Shown one piece after another: positions 1-9,641 of a DNA stretch of 64,000 bases (positions within the stretch are counted from its first letter, which is position 1; the number at the start of each line of letters is the position of its first letter). Location of the stretch: the NCBI RefSeq assembly GCF_002811765.1, contig NZ_NPDR01000001.1:992001-1056000 (forward strand). The letters are read 5' to 3'. The stretch comes from Leptospira saintgironsiae. Its GTDB lineage: Bacteria > Spirochaetota > Leptospiria > Leptospirales > Leptospiraceae. The notes beneath the pieces were generated by a model. That model was given only the letters and a program-made list of their open reading frames with translations. It searched no databases and was not told the origin of the DNA. Both the position numbers and the translations under genes were made by a program.

Positions 1-577
1 TTTTCAAGATCTCGCCGTTAAATTCCAGGATTTCCCCTGTTCCTGTAACTACTTTCAGGCCCAAAACCCACTGGCGGATCAGACCATAATGAACTACTCT
101 CACACCACCCGCGTTAGTCGCTATGTTACCACCTATATGAGAAGAACCTGTGGCTGCAAAATCTACAGGAAAATAGAAGCCTCTTTCTTCTGCTTCTTTA
201 TGCAGATTTTTAGTGATCATCCCCGCTTGTACAGTCAAGGAGCCGAAGAATGGATCGAAATCCAAAACCTGATCCATCTTGGTGAGTGAGATTACAATTT
301 CGCCAGACTTGGCTACTGCTCCGCCTGCGTAGCCTGTTCTTCCACCGGAAGGAACGATCTTAATATCATTCTCGAATGCAAATTTTACGATTTCAGAAAC
401 TTCTTGGGTATTTTTAGGGAATGTTAGGATTTCATAATCTGGAACATATACTTTTGTTCTGTCCGTTCCGAAAGAAAGAAATGTCGCCTGATCCATTTGG
501 GTTTCATCTTTGAAAAAAACCCTGTCGTCTCCCAATAGGGATTTGAGTTTATTTTTATTTTCCTGGCTAATACTCAT
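1..577 (-). CDS. FAD-linked oxidase (GlcD/D-lactate dehydrogenase type), 3' part outside window
   Basis: The first 192 residues of a flavoprotein of the FAD_binding_4 (PCMH) superfamily are present, and the gene continues past the left edge. The fold's signature stretches are visible: VPSGGRTGYAGGA around residue 76, which contacts the FAD pyrophosphate, and GGNIATNAGGVRVVHYG around residue 153. These are typical of glycolate oxidase GlcD and D-lactate or 2-hydroxyglutarate dehydrogenases, which oxidise 2-hydroxy acids to keto acids at the membrane. The ATG start lies 2 bases after the ppk stop codon on the same strand, so the two are probably co-transcribed. The substrate cannot be told without the C-terminal half. 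Confidence 0.85.
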   Translation of the reverse strand, partial: MSISQENKNKLKSLLGDDRVFFKDETQMDQATFLSFGTDRTKVYVPDYEILTFPKNTQEVSEIVKFAFENDIKIVPSGGRTGYAGGAVAKSGEIVISLTKMDQVLDFDPFFGSLTVQAGMITKNLHKEAEERGFYFPVDFAATGSSHIGGNIATNAGGVRVVHYGLIRQWVLGLKVVTGTGEILEFNGEILK

Positions 578-579
578 AT

Positions 580-2709
580 TTATTCCGTGAAGTTCATTCT
601 TTCGATCTGGCTATCCACAGGCTTCTCGCCTTCTACTCTTTCTCTTTTGCGATAGATCCCGTCGGAAGAAAGTAATCTTGCTTTTACATTGTCCCTGATC
701 TGAACATCTAAGATCTTTTTGATCCTATCTTTATTTTTTGCATCTAGTATAGGGAATAGAACTTCGATCCTTCTTTCAAAGTTTCTAGGCATACAGTCTG
801 CGGATGCAAGGAAGATACTTTCTTCTCCGCCGGAAAGGAAATAATAGATACGTGTATGCTCTAAGAATCTACCTACGATAGAGATCACTGTGATATTTTC
901 TGAAATTCCTGGAAGTCCAGGTTTTAAACAGCAGATCCCTCGAATGATCAGTTCGATAATCACTCCCGCGCGACTAGCATTATACATTGCTAGTATAATA
1001 TGAGGATCTACTAAGCTGTTCATCTTGAAAATGATACGTGCAGGTTTTCCTGCTTTTGCATTTTCAGTCTCTTTTTCGATGAGAGCTAAGAATACAGTTT
1101 TTAGGTTATGTGGAGAAGCGGCCAGTTTGTGTAAGAAAGGCATCTTTGCATAACTAGTGATTGTATTAAAAATAGTGGAAACATCTTCAGTAATTTCTTT
1201 GTTAACAGTGAAGAAGCTTAGGTCCGTATAATATTTACTGGTTGTGGAGTTGTAATTTCCGGTACCAAGATGCACATAACGCACTAGATGTTCTTCTTCT
1301 CTTCTTACGATCAGAAGCATCTTGCTGTGGATTTTAAGTCCAACTACTCCATATACTACGTGAACCCCTCTTTCTTCCAGTTTTTGGGCCCATTTGATAT
1401 TTCGTTCTTCGTCGAATCTTGCTTTTAACTCTACAAGTACTGTGACCTGTTTTCCGTTTTCAGCAGCCTGTCCTAAATATTGGATAATAGGAGAGTCTCC
1501 GCTTGTACGGTATAGGGTCATTTTGATCCCTAACACTTTCGGGTCTTCGCTAGAAATTCTGAGTAGGTCTTCGATTGCTCCGAAAGATTGGTAGGGGTGA
1601 TGCAATAACCTGTCTTTCTTTTTGATCGCTTCGAAAATTTTCTCAGGAGATTCGAACTTTAAAGTAGTTTTTTGTTGGAAGAAGGTATACTTGAACTTAG
1701 AAGTATGCTCCAATCCGTAAAAATACATTGTATCACTAATATTTAATATAGAAGATACATCGAAAATCTCATGATCTTGTAGTTCCATGAGTTCTTTTAG
1801 AGTGTTCCTTACGAAAGAAGAAGTTCCTTCGTAAATATCCATCCTCACCGCGTCTCCCCAGATACGGTTTCGGATCTCTTTTTTCATAGTGATGAGTAAA
1901 TCTTTTACAGAAGCTTCTTCATCTATGGAGATGTCTGCATCTCTTAAGATACGGAAAGGATAAACTTCTTTTACTGTCATTCCGTAGAATAAGTCATCCA
2001 CATGTAGTTTGATGATCTCTTCTAATGGGAAAAATCTTCTGGTTTTACCTTCTCCCTTAAGTTGTAAAAATCTTGGTAGTACGGAAGGCACTTGAACTAC
2101 AGCGAACAGATCTTTTTTAAGTCCTGTTTTTTCGTCGTCTGCGGTAAGGACGATCGCTAAGTTTAAGGATTTATTAAGTATATGAGGAAATGGGTGAGAG
2201 GGATCTATAGAAAGTGGAGTTAAGATCGGAGAAACATCTTCTTTATAATAATGTTTGATGTCTTCTATTTCATTTTTATTTAATTCATCTGGATTTAAGA
2301 TAAGATGGATACCATTCTCTTTCATCTGCTCCAGAGTGTGAGTCAGCGTTTCGTATTGAACATTTACGAAATTTCTTACCTTATTGGATAGATCAGTTAA
2401 GATCTCGGAAGCTCTTTGGCCATTTAGACTTTTTTCGTCGTTACCTTCTGCCAGTATGTTTCTCAAACCTGCTACTCGGACCATATAGAACTCGTCTAAG
2501 TTTGATTCAGTGATACATAAAAATTTTAGGCGTTCCAGAAGTGGATTTTCAGGATCGGTAGCTTCTTCTAAAACCCGTTTGTTAAAATCTACCCAGGAAA
2601 GTTCCCGATCAAAAAAGATATCGGAGTTACCGATATGGATCGGTCCCTTGTTTCCATTTCCCCCACTTCCTAGAGTCTGGGTTTCAGGCGATTTTATCTT
2701 TTGGGCCAC
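580..2709 (-). CDS. ppk1: Polyphosphate kinase 1
   Basis: Cytoplasmic or membrane-associated enzyme that reversibly makes long-chain polyphosphate from ATP. At 709 residues it has the family's usual length. The N-terminal domain opens with FFDRELSWVDFNKRVLEEA. The two catalytic histidines of the phospholipase-D-like domains are visible as His461 in KIHSKMLLI, the phospho-acceptor, and His618 in FLEHTRIYYF. The start is GTG; no other start fits the conserved N-terminus as well. A possible promoter lies just upstream, and an FAD-linked oxidase follows after 2 bases. Confidence 0.97.
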   Translation of the reverse strand: MAQKIKSPETQTLGSGGNGNKGPIHIGNSDIFFDRELSWVDFNKRVLEEATDPENPLLERLKFLCITESNLDEFYMVRVAGLRNILAEGNDEKSLNGQRASEILTDLSNKVRNFVNVQYETLTHTLEQMKENGIHLILNPDELNKNEIEDIKHYYKEDVSPILTPLSIDPSHPFPHILNKSLNLAIVLTADDEKTGLKKDLFAVVQVPSVLPRFLQLKGEGKTRRFFPLEEIIKLHVDDLFYGMTVKEVYPFRILRDADISIDEEASVKDLLITMKKEIRNRIWGDAVRMDIYEGTSSFVRNTLKELMELQDHEIFDVSSILNISDTMYFYGLEHTSKFKYTFFQQKTTLKFESPEKIFEAIKKKDRLLHHPYQSFGAIEDLLRISSEDPKVLGIKMTLYRTSGDSPIIQYLGQAAENGKQVTVLVELKARFDEERNIKWAQKLEERGVHVVYGVVGLKIHSKMLLIVRREEEHLVRYVHLGTGNYNSTTSKYYTDLSFFTVNKEITEDVSTIFNTITSYAKMPFLHKLAASPHNLKTVFLALIEKETENAKAGKPARIIFKMNSLVDPHIILAMYNASRAGVIIELIIRGICCLKPGLPGISENITVISIVGRFLEHTRIYYFLSGGEESIFLASADCMPRNFERRIEVLFPILDAKNKDRIKKILDVQIRDNVKARLLSSDGIYRKRERVEGEKPVDSQIERMNFTE

Positions 2710-2731
2710 TGATTTTGTCCTACTTTCTTCT

Positions 2732-2759
2732 GGTTTAAAATGGACGGGCCGAGAGTCAA
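2732..2759 (-). promoter_or_regulatory. Candidate ppk1 promoter
   Basis: Read on the minus strand, TTGACT (2759-2754) is followed after 16 bases by TAAACC (2737-2732), about 22 bases before the GTG start of ppk1. The -35 matches the sigma-70 consensus at 5 of 6 bases; the -10 is weak. No experiment is implied. Confidence 0.35.
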
Positions 2760-2776
2760 GCCTGCTTTCAGGGGAG

Positions 2777-2810
2777 AAGAAGCGGAAGATCCTGAGTTAA
2801 ACCGCTTCTT
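2777..2810. repeat. Inverted repeat with 9-bp arms between two leftward genes
   Basis: AAGAAGCGG (2777-2785) and CCGCTTCTT (2802-2810) are perfect complements separated by 16 bases. The hairpin lies just after the stop of the 145-residue exported protein and before ppk1. Neither strand has a clear T-run after it. It could therefore be an RNA 3'-end stabiliser or an element of the ppk1 leader rather than a classical terminator. Confidence 0.45.
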
Positions 2811-2820
2811 TCTGATCTTG

Positions 2821-3258
2821 TTAAACTATCAGTTTTCCTGTTTCTCTTTCATCTATCAGGTAAGGATTTCGGACTTCTTTTGTTTTAGAGATCCAAACCT
2901 TTCCTGTTTTAGGGCAGAGAAAAGAATAAAGTTGGAATTTGGGTGCCACATCTTTTAAGGAAGAACATAACTCTGAATATAAAAATTCCTGCTCTTCTCT
3001 TGAACTCGCTTTTTCCAATAATTCTGCAAAGGTCAATGACTTAGCATATTTGATCCTTTCTTCTCCGGAACTTTCTTTAGCTCTACGGATCATTCCAGAG
3101 AGTCCTTTTGGATTTGTTCTTTTGTCATCACTGGAAAGTAATTGTTCATGAAATACTGATAGTCTTTGAAATAATCTCAACTCGGAAGATTCCGCAGCCA
3201 CTGGAGCGGAAACTGAAACCACGGATGCCGCGGCTATGTATGAGAATACGTTGCGCAT
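2821..3258 (-). CDS. Hypothetical exported protein, 145 aa
   Basis: Not recognised as a known family. The first 22 or so residues (MRNVFSYIAAASVVSVSAPVAAES) look like a Sec signal peptide with an Ala-x-Ala cleavage site, so a small periplasmic protein of about 120 residues is likely. The mature part is charged and mostly helical. It ends with a Cys-containing segment (YSFLCPKTGKVWISKT) that could be a strand pair. A good Shine-Dalgarno (TAGGAGA) sits 7-8 bases before the ATG. The next leftward gene, ppk1, is 111 bases away and probably has its own promoter. Confidence 0.75.
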   Translation of the reverse strand: MRNVFSYIAAASVVSVSAPVAAESSELRLFQRLSVFHEQLLSSDDKRTNPKGLSGMIRRAKESSGEERIKYAKSLTFAELLEKASSREEQEFLYSELCSSLKDVAPKFQLYSFLCPKTGKVWISKTKEVRNPYLIDERETGKLIV

Positions 3259-3303
3259 AAAATTCTCCTATATTATAAAAATTAAATATATGTGGAGAAG
3301 TTT

Positions 3304-3624
3304 CTAAATGATGAGTCGGATCGTGTATAAGTTTGAATTAAACGCAGAAATGTATAATGGCGCTTCAGAATCCAAGGAAGAAAGTAATGATTCTGAATGA
3401 GAGAATAGACCTAAACTTTTCCAATATATAGAAGCAGCTTCTGTTTCTATTCGTTCGGATTCTTTTTCTAAAATGACTAAATTAGAAAGAGCGGAATGAG
3501 AAAGTTCGAAATGAAAACTTTGTTTAGAATTTTTTGTCCCGGAGAAAGATGTTACCGTTCCGTTAGCAGATACTGCGAACGAAAAACAGAATACAACTAA
3601 TCCTATGAAAGTCCGGGCAAACAT
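3304..3624 (-). CDS. Hypothetical small exported protein, 106 aa
   Basis: No recognisable domain. The N-terminus (MFARTFIGLVVFCFSFAVSANG) is a clear signal peptide with cleavage after Ala-Val-Ser-Ala. The mature protein has about 85 residues, rich in Ser and Leu with no Cys pair. It lies on the same strand as the preceding exported protein, 45 bases apart, so both may come from one transcript. The Shine-Dalgarno is weak. The DinB-like gene is divergent across a 116-base gap. Confidence 0.6.
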   Translation of the reverse strand: MFARTFIGLVVFCFSFAVSANGTVTSFSGTKNSKQSFHFELSHSALSNLVILEKESERIETEAASIYWKSLGLFSHSESLLSSLDSEAPLYISAFNSNLYTIRLII

Positions 3625-3740
3625 ATAAAATTGGACCAGAGATATTGTCGGTAGGTTTCCTATTTATTTTGAAGAAATAGGGATTGTCTTCAGATTTTAA
3701 TATGTATTGACCTATTTAGATCATTGCTCAAAATTTCAGC

Positions 3741-4250
3741 ATGATAGATCCAGAATACTGTGTCGCTTTGGCAGAATACAATAGTTGGCAAAACGAATCC
3801 TTATTAAATGTATCTGAAAAATTAAGATCAGGCGAATTGGAAGAAGATAAAAAACTTTTTTTTGGCTCTATGGCTAAAACCTGGAATCATATCATCATGA
3901 TGGATCTTTCTTGGTTGGATCGATTCCATTCTAGGCCTATCCAAAAATTGGATTTTCATGAGATGCAGTTTTCTAATCTGTCAGAACTCAAAAAACTTAG
4001 GACTGAATTAGATTCGACGATTTCGGAATGGGTAAAAACCATTACCTCAGAGTGGCTCACACAAGATCTGAAGTTTTACAGTTACATGTACAAAAAAGAA
4101 ATCACATTGCCCATATGGCTTCTGATCACTCATTTTTTCAATCATCAGACTCATCATCGCAGCCAAATCTCTACAGCATTATTACAAAGTGGATTGGACT
4201 ATGGAGTTACGGATATTCCTTGGAATCCATTTTATCCAAAATCCAGATAA
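3741..4250 (+). CDS. DinB-family protein
   Basis: A 169-residue member of the DinB/YfiT four-helix-bundle superfamily, which includes metal-dependent thiol-S-transferases and damage-inducible proteins of unknown reaction. The three expected metal ligands are present: a His in TWNHIIMMD near residue 50, and a C-terminal pair in HFFNHQTHHRSQ near residues 132-140. The protein is cytoplasmic with no signal peptide. The ATG start is supported by the family-typical opening (YCVALAEYNSWQNE). A TTGACC hexamer about 35 bases upstream may be part of its promoter. The actual substrate thiol is unknown. Confidence 0.85.
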   Translation: MIDPEYCVALAEYNSWQNESLLNVSEKLRSGELEEDKKLFFGSMAKTWNHIIMMDLSWLDRFHSRPIQKLDFHEMQFSNLSELKKLRTELDSTISEWVKTITSEWLTQDLKFYSYMYKKEITLPIWLLITHFFNHQTHHRSQISTALLQSGLDYGVTDIPWNPFYPKSR

Positions 4251-4267
4251 TATATTCAGGAAGACGA

Positions 4268-4588
4268 ATGAAACAGATCCTCGCATTCTTTTTGGCCTTT
4301 GCTTCTATTTTAATTTGGAATTGTGCCTCCGTAGAAAAAGTAGAACCTCGTAAAATAGAAAAGATCATGAAGGTCCATGCAGGAGGAGGTCTTCGTTTGA
4401 GGATCGCTCCTAATATAGAAGCTAAAAAAATAGATCTGGTCCCGGACGGCGACGTTGTAGAAACTTTAGGCGAGACCGGAGAAGTCGAGATCCAGGACGG
4501 TAAACAAGGCCGTTGGGTCAAAGTGAAGTGGAAGAAAAAAGACGGATATGTGTTCGGCGGATTTTTAGAATTTATCAACGTCAAATAA
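4268..4588 (+). CDS. Putative SH3-domain lipoprotein
   Basis: 106 residues. The start is placed at the ATG at 4268 because a signal sequence follows directly (MKQILAFFLAFASILIWNCAS). Cys19 is a likely lipidation site in a relaxed spirochaetal lipobox. The open frame upstream only overlaps the DinB gene and is not used. Residues about 36-105 resemble a bacterial SH3 (SH3b) domain, with the pattern GLRLRIAPN, then GDVVETLGE, then GRWVKVKWKKKDGYVFGGFL. Such domains bind peptidoglycan or peptides in the envelope. The gene begins 17 bases after the DinB stop, so it is probably in the same transcript. Confidence 0.8.
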   Translation: MKQILAFFLAFASILIWNCASVEKVEPRKIEKIMKVHAGGGLRLRIAPNIEAKKIDLVPDGDVVETLGETGEVEIQDGKQGRWVKVKWKKKDGYVFGGFLEFINVK

Positions 4589-4626
4589 TTTATACTTTTT
4601 GAATATTCTCCTGTTAAGGAATTCCA

Positions 4627-5424
4627 TTGAGAAGATTAAGAAACCAATTTATAGATATTATTTCATTCCAAAACGCAGCTGGATATTTTGCTGCTATTAC
4701 GTTCTTTGTGAGTTTATTTTCCTTATTGATCGATCCTAAGATCGGTGTATTAACTCCTGACATGTTGGATGGAGGAAGATGGTGGAATGCGGGCCTATTT
4801 GTATTTCATCTACTTTCTCCGGCTGAGATCCAAGCTGGAACTTATATGCCTTGGATCTTTTTGGCCTTCTACACGTATCTGGTTTTTTCCGTCGGAAAAA
4901 TTTTGGAAGAGGACATGGGTTCTCTTCGATTTAATCTATTTTTGTTTTCTTTAATTTTCTTTATTACGATAGGTGGAGTTCTTTCTTTATATTACCCATT
5001 GTTTGTGGAGACTAAGATGATCTATGATTGTCTTTTATTGGCTCTTGCAATCCGTATGCCTAATTTAGAATTCTTTATTATTCCAATTCGAATGAAATGG
5101 ATTGGGATCGCTTTATTTGTATATTTGTTCTGGGAAAGGGGAGACGAGATGAGAATGTTCAACTCTATCCTACCTTGGGCGGGATTATTTTTTGGATTCT
5201 CCAGCTTATTATTGTTCTTCGGAAGAGATATTTTAGGCACAAAGATCCGGGAGCGTAAAACCTCTAATTGGAAAGCCAAACAGTCAGAAGTATTTACAGT
5301 TCATAAATGTCATGTTTGTGGGGCCACTGAGGCAACGGATCCTCAATTGGAATTCCGCTATTGTGTGAATTGTGAAGATAAGGAATATTGCGAGAATCAT
5401 CTTCATAATCACGCACATTCTTAA
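4627..5424 (+). CDS. Rhomboid-like integral membrane protein with C-terminal zinc ribbon
   Basis: 265 residues with about six membrane helices (residues 15-205), laid out like a rhomboid: a loop with the MLDGGRWWNAG segment, then YLVFSVGKILEEDMGSLRF. The catalytic GxSG serine and partner histidine of rhomboid proteases are not visible, so it is probably a pseudoprotease. The C-terminal 40 residues hold two CxxC-type pairs (CHVCGATE and CVNCEDKEYCENHLHNH), a likely cytoplasmic zinc ribbon. The start is TTG, chosen because AAGGA lies 6-7 bases upstream. The function is unknown. An active-type rhomboid lies elsewhere in this window at 48472-49080. Confidence 0.7.
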   Translation: MRRLRNQFIDIISFQNAAGYFAAITFFVSLFSLLIDPKIGVLTPDMLDGGRWWNAGLFVFHLLSPAEIQAGTYMPWIFLAFYTYLVFSVGKILEEDMGSLRFNLFLFSLIFFITIGGVLSLYYPLFVETKMIYDCLLLALAIRMPNLEFFIIPIRMKWIGIALFVYLFWERGDEMRMFNSILPWAGLFFGFSSLLLFFGRDILGTKIRERKTSNWKAKQSEVFTVHKCHVCGATEATDPQLEFRYCVNCEDKEYCENHLHNHAHS

Positions 5425-5491
5425 GAGATCTTCTTTATCCCTTAAGAGCGGATTTTTTGCATTCTGTTTATTCAATTTTTTTTAAACCGGA

Positions 5492-5519
5492 TTGACTTTC
5501 TTTAGGTTAGGTGTGAAAT
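5492..5519 (+). promoter_or_regulatory. Candidate promoter of the sensor-kinase gene
   Basis: TTGACT (5492-5497), a 16-base spacer and TGAAAT (5514-5519) lie about 60 bases before the GTG start. The transcript would begin near 5526 and carry the inverted repeat at 5532-5562 in its leader. Confidence 0.4.
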
Positions 5520-5531
5520 CTTCCGGCACTC

Positions 5532-5562
5532 CAAAATTCTCTCTGGCCCGAAGAGAATTTTG
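5532..5562 (+). promoter_or_regulatory. 11-bp perfect inverted repeat in the sensor-kinase leader
   Basis: CAAAATTCTCT (5532-5542) and AGAGAATTTTG (5552-5562) are exact complements around a 9-base loop. They end 14 bases before the GTG start of the 1169-residue kinase. The arrangement could be an RNA hairpin that controls translation or transcription, or a dimeric operator just after the transcription start. There is no T-run after it, which argues against a simple terminator. Confidence 0.6.
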
Positions 5563-5576
5563 TAGGATAACCTCCC

Positions 5577-8500
5577 GTGAATTCGATCGTCTACTGGTTT
5601 GAAGAATTATTTGCCTCTCTTCCTCTGTCTTTTCTAGACATCTGGGGCAGATTCGGCTATATTGTCGGGCTCTTTTTAATGATCTGCGCCTACGGAGGTT
5701 TTACTTTTAACCCCGGAGGTAAATTCGGTTTTGGTCGCCGAAAACAAAGCTGGGACACCCAGGCATTTCTAAGCATTCCATTCACTTTTGTTTTTATTTT
5801 TATCACAGGTTATGTAGGTTCTTTTATCGTTTTGGTTCCGGGTGCTCAGACATTCGAGTCCTTAAAGGATCTAACGGTTTTTCTTTGTATTCTTTTGTTC
5901 GGTTATCCTGCACTTCTTGCGGTTCCTTTTGCTTATGGACTTTCGGATCTGATAGAAGGTGTTCCTCCTGATTTTTTATTCGATTGGCTTTTAGGTTATT
6001 TTATCAACCCGGCCTGTTTTTGGGTGGCATATCAGTTGATCGGAAGAGATCCAGATTTTAAAAAACTGAAAACCTGGATATTATATTCGATTTTCGTAAT
6101 TATCTTCATGAGTATAGAGCCTCAACTTTGGGGATATATCTGTTCTGAACAATTTACTAGAGAGATCTCTTATCGAAATATCACTCCTGCATTATTTTTT
6201 ACTACAGGAGTTACCTGGATAGTCGCTCCTTTTGCGATGCTGATCGCATTACCTTTGGCTAAAAAGTACGGATTATTTTGGGCGGAAATTCCAGGCCATA
6301 CAAGAGAGTTAGTTTTAAGTTATAAAGAATGGTACTGGCAGGAAGAAAAATTTGGAAAAGATGGAGTTCCTTTGGGACAAGGACTTCCAATCCGAATGTT
6401 CTTAGTTACTCCATTTATACTTTTAGTTTTGATCATGGTGGCTGCCACTGCTTATTTGACTTTGAGAAGTTCAGAAGCTGCGTCCGGCAAACTCGCTGCT
6501 AGATTACACCAAGAGATCTCGGAGAATATTAATCTAAGGTTAGATGATTATCTGGCTCGCTCTATCCAGAAAAAACCGGAAGAAGTTTCTCTTTTATTGA
6601 AAAATACGAATATAGCCAGACATGGTAGAGCTTTTATTGTAGATAGAGAAACTCGAATTGTAGCTTCTTCGGATTTACGTTTTAGTAATATTGGATCCGC
6701 CTCAGAGAGTGGGGACCCAGTAATACGGAATTCTATTCTTTCTGTTCTCAAAGATTACGGAGATCTGTATTCTGTTAGGGCAGCGTTTCAATTTAGATTT
6801 GATATAGTAACTGCAAAACCTGTTTCCAGAGAGACTTGGCTCACTCAGGTAACTCCGTATAGGGATAATGCAGGAGAAAATGATTGGATCGTAATCACAG
6901 CAATGCCTGCTTCTTATTATTTAGAAGGTGTGCAGATAGGTAATAGTGAGTCCGCAAAAGTATTCGCTGTCGCTCTGACTCTTTCACTTTTGATCGCGGC
7001 ATTTCTCGCAGGAATTGTTACATCACCAATCCGTAATATTTCTCAAGCTACTAGAGCTATGGCGGCAGGGGATTTTTCTCAAAGAGTCCCTTCCAGTAAA
7101 TTGGAAGAGATTGGGACTCTTGCGTTTTCATTCAATCATATGGCGGAGCAGTTACAAGAAGCGTTCCGTAGAACAAAGGCGAGTGAGGAACAATATAAAG
7201 ATCTTGTAGATACTACTCCAGGCGTTGTTTGGGAAGCGGATGCAATCACTTTTAATTTCACGTTTGTGAGTAAACAAGCTGAGGATCTGCTAGGATATTC
7301 CGTAGAAGAATGGAAAACTCCTGGATTCTGGGCGGACCATATTCACCCAGAAGATAAGGATTATGCGGTGAATTACTGCGTTGCCTGCACGGGAAGATTG
7401 GAAGCCCACGATTTTGAATATAGATTCTTGAAAAAAGACGGAACTGTCATTTGGCTTAGAGATATGGTGAAAGTAATCACCGAGGGCAATAGGGAAAAAT
7501 GGCTTCGCGGAGTGATGGTGGATATCACTGAGCGTAAAAATATAGAAGAGAAATTTTTAGAAAGGAACAGATTTGTAGAATCCATTTTGGATATTAGCCC
7601 TGATATATTATATATATATGATATACAGGAACGAAGGAACGTGTATAGTAATATAGGCGTAGAGAGGTTATTAGGATATTCTGTAGAAGAGATTCAGATA
7701 ATGGGGAATTCTCTTTTAAAATCACTTATGCATCCTGATGATTATCAGGTGTATTTAACTGATATCATTCCAAGATATTTAAATGCTCTAGATAGAGATG
7801 TAATTGAACACCAATACAGAATGCATCATAAGGACCGGAAATGGCGTTGGTTCGTTTCTAGGGAATTGATCTATAAGAGGGATTTTGAAGGAATACCAAC
7901 CCAAATTTTTGGTATTTCCAATGATATTACTAAGAGTAAAGAAGCAGAAGAAACAATTCTAGATCTAAATGCAAATCTGGAACGTAAAATTGATCAAAGA
8001 ACGGAAGAACTGAAAAGAACGAATAAAGATCTAACCGAATCTTTGGAATATCAAAAGAAGATCTCCAAAGAGTTGAATGAAACTCAAAGCCAACTTCTTC
8101 TTTCCGAAAAGTTAGCGGCCCTGGGTCAGCTTGCTGCCGGAATGACTCACGAATTAAATACTCCATTGGGAGCGATTGTCTCTTCAAATCGTGCAATTTT
8201 GGATATCTTATACGAAGAGGTTAAGGAAATACCTGACCTTCTTCTTAGCCTAAACAAAACAGAAGTCGAGCATTTCAAATTTTTATTAGATGAAAGTTTG
8301 AAGGAAATTTCCCAGGCGGAGATCTTACCGAATCGTTCTTTGAGACGAGAACTTGTGCGCGTATTTAAAGAAGCTTCTGTTTCAGATCCTGAGAATGCGG
8401 TAAATATGATCTTAGAATTGGGGATCCATAGATTGGGAGAAAAACTTCCTGAACTTTTGAAGACTGAAAATTCTCTGAAAATTTTGAACGCGGTTTCTTC

Positions 8501-9086
8501 TATCGCATCTATTGTGAGATTCAGTAATGTGATCTCGATCGCGACTGGAAAGGCATCTTATGTTGTAGATGCGCTTAAAAATTATCTGAACCCGGGAGCG
8601 CATAACGGAGATGAGGAGCTTGTCCCGGTAGATATTGAAGTTGAGCTGGAAACAATTATCGCCCTATATCATAATAAGATCAAATACGGGGTCGAAGTAA
8701 TTAAACATTATCGGACAAACGAACTTTGTTTGGGAGATCCTGATAAGTTGAATCAAGTATGGATCAATCTATTAAATAATGGATTGCAGGCCATGAACTA
8801 TAAAGGTAAAATCGAAATCTCAACGGAAAAAAGGGAATCCTGGATTATAGTTTCTTTCATGGATTCCGGTTCTGGAATTTCGAAAGAGATCCAAGATAAA
8901 ATTTTCGATCCATTCTTCACTACCAAAAATCCTGGAGAGGGTATCGGTCTTGGCCTGGATATTTGCAAAAAGATCGTAGAGAAGATGGGCGGAAAAATAG
9001 AATTTGAAAGTGAGCCTGGACGCACTAAGTTCGAAGTTTGGCTGAAATCTGCGAACCGTAAAAAAGAGGAATCTATTGGAAACTGA
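5577..9086 (+). CDS. Multidomain membrane sensor histidine kinase (Cache-HAMP-PAS-PAS-HK)
   Basis: 1169 residues. Residues 1-235 hold several membrane helices. A further helix near 275 and one near 465 bracket an extracytoplasmic Cache-like sensor. A HAMP linker (about 480-535) and two PAS/PAC domains (about 545-665 and 680-800) follow. After a coiled coil comes the phosphoacceptor helix with His in [15 protein letters not shown]. The ATPase domain has N, G1 and G2 boxes ([29 protein letters not shown]). An insertion of about 100 residues separates the phosphoacceptor helix from the ATPase core. The start is GTG. Its last 11 bases overlap the receiver gene, which is the likely partner. The signal sensed is unknown. 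Confidence 0.9.
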   Translation: MNSIVYWFEELFASLPLSFLDIWGRFGYIVGLFLMICAYGGFTFNPGGKFGFGRRKQSWDTQAFLSIPFTFVFIFITGYVGSFIVLVPGAQTFESLKDLTVFLCILLFGYPALLAVPFAYGLSDLIEGVPPDFLFDWLLGYFINPACFWVAYQLIGRDPDFKKLKTWILYSIFVIIFMSIEPQLWGYICSEQFTREISYRNITPALFFTTGVTWIVAPFAMLIALPLAKKYGLFWAEIPGHTRELVLSYKEWYWQEEKFGKDGVPLGQGLPIRMFLVTPFILLVLIMVAATAYLTLRSSEAASGKLAARLHQEISENINLRLDDYLARSIQKKPEEVSLLLKNTNIARHGRAFIVDRETRIVASSDLRFSNIGSASESGDPVIRNSILSVLKDYGDLYSVRAAFQFRFDIVTAKPVSRETWLTQVTPYRDNAGENDWIVITAMPASYYLEGVQIGNSESAKVFAVALTLSLLIAAFLAGIVTSPIRNISQATRAMAAGDFSQRVPSSKLEEIGTLAFSFNHMAEQLQEAFRRTKASEEQYKDLVDTTPGVVWEADAITFNFTFVSKQAEDLLGYSVEEWKTPGFWADHIHPEDKDYAVNYCVACTGRLEAHDFEYRFLKKDGTVIWLRDMVKVITEGNREKWLRGVMVDITERKNIEEKFLERNRFVESILDISPDILYIYDIQERRNVYSNIGVERLLGYSVEEIQIMGNSLLKSLMHPDDYQVYLTDIIPRYLNALDRDVIEHQYRMHHKDRKWRWFVSRELIYKRDFEGIPTQIFGISNDITKSKEAEETILDLNANLERKIDQRTEELKRTNKDLTESLEYQKKISKELNETQSQLLLSEKLAALGQLAAGMTHELNTPLGAIVSSNRAILDILYEEVKEIPDLLLSLNKTEVEHFKFLLDESLKEISQAEILPNRSLRRELVRVFKEASVSDPENAVNMILELGIHRLGEKLPELLKTENSLKILNAVSSIASIVRFSNVISIATGKASYVVDALKNYLNPGAHNGDEELVPVDIEVELETIIALYHNKIKYGVEVIKHYRTNELCLGDPDKLNQVWINLLNNGLQAMNYKGKIEISTEKRESWIIVSFMDSGSGISKEIQDKIFDPFFTTKNPGEGIGLGLDICKKIVEKMGGKIEFESEPGRTKFEVWLKSANRKKEESIGN

Positions 9087-9483
9087 AAGATCACAGAATG
9101 CGATCCTATGTGTGGATGATGAAGCGATCATCTTAATTACCTTACAAAAGGAATTAAAAAAACAACTAGGAAATTTATTCCAATACGAAACTGCCTTAAA
9201 CGCAGAAGAAGCTATGGAAGTCATAGATGATCTGGTAGGTGCAGGTGTGAATGTGATCTTAATCCTTTCCGATTGGTTGATGCCAGGGATTAAGGGGGAT
9301 GAGTTTTTAATTTTGGTCCATCGAAAATATCCTAAGATCCGATCCATTTTGATCACTGGACATGTGGACGCAGCCGCAGTGGACAGAGTAAAAAAAGAAG
9401 CAGGGACTTATACAGTGATCCCAAAACCTTGGGACGTGAATAAATTAATGGAAGCTGTTCGAGTTTGTTGTAATTTGAATTAG
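9076..9483 (+). CDS. Single-domain response regulator
   Basis: 135 residues, a CheY-like receiver with no output domain. The acidic pair Asp14-Asp15, phosphorylated Asp66 (LSDWLMPG), Thr94 and Lys117 (IPKPWD) are all in place. The start is TTG inside the kinase 3' end (overlap of 11 bases), which suggests translational coupling and a cognate pair. With no DNA-binding domain it must act through protein contacts, for example in a phosphorelay or by controlling an enzyme encoded elsewhere. Confidence 0.9.
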   Translation: METERSQNAILCVDDEAIILITLQKELKKQLGNLFQYETALNAEEAMEVIDDLVGAGVNVILILSDWLMPGIKGDEFLILVHRKYPKIRSILITGHVDAAAVDRVKKEAGTYTVIPKPWDVNKLMEAVRVCCNLN

Positions 9484-9584
9484 AGCGAACGTTACGAAAA
9501 TCACCTTGGAAACATTATCCGTTCAGATATTTTGCCCTTCAAACTAACACTAGTTCATTCGAATACTTCTATCTTGAAAACGAA

Positions 9585-9613
9585 TTGACCTTTCCTTTTC
9601 TAAGAAGATACTT
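9585..9613 (+). promoter_or_regulatory. Candidate promoter of the acyl-CoA dehydrogenase
   Basis: TTGACC (9585-9590) is followed after 16-17 bases by GATACT/ATACTT (9607-9613). The gene starts 29 bases later behind a clear AAAGGA ribosome site at about 9624. Confidence 0.4.
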
Positions 9614-9641
9614 TATCATCTCCTAAAGGAATCTTCTTATC

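Noticed and set aside
5420..5448. CTTAAGAG direct repeat after the rhomboid-like gene
   Set aside because: Eight bases, two copies, part of an AT-rich stretch; no convincing stem with a T-run could be built.
8820..9356. 178-codon minus-strand frame over the kinase/receiver junction
   Set aside because: It lies opposite two genes with intact catalytic motifs; the predicted protein has no domain pattern.
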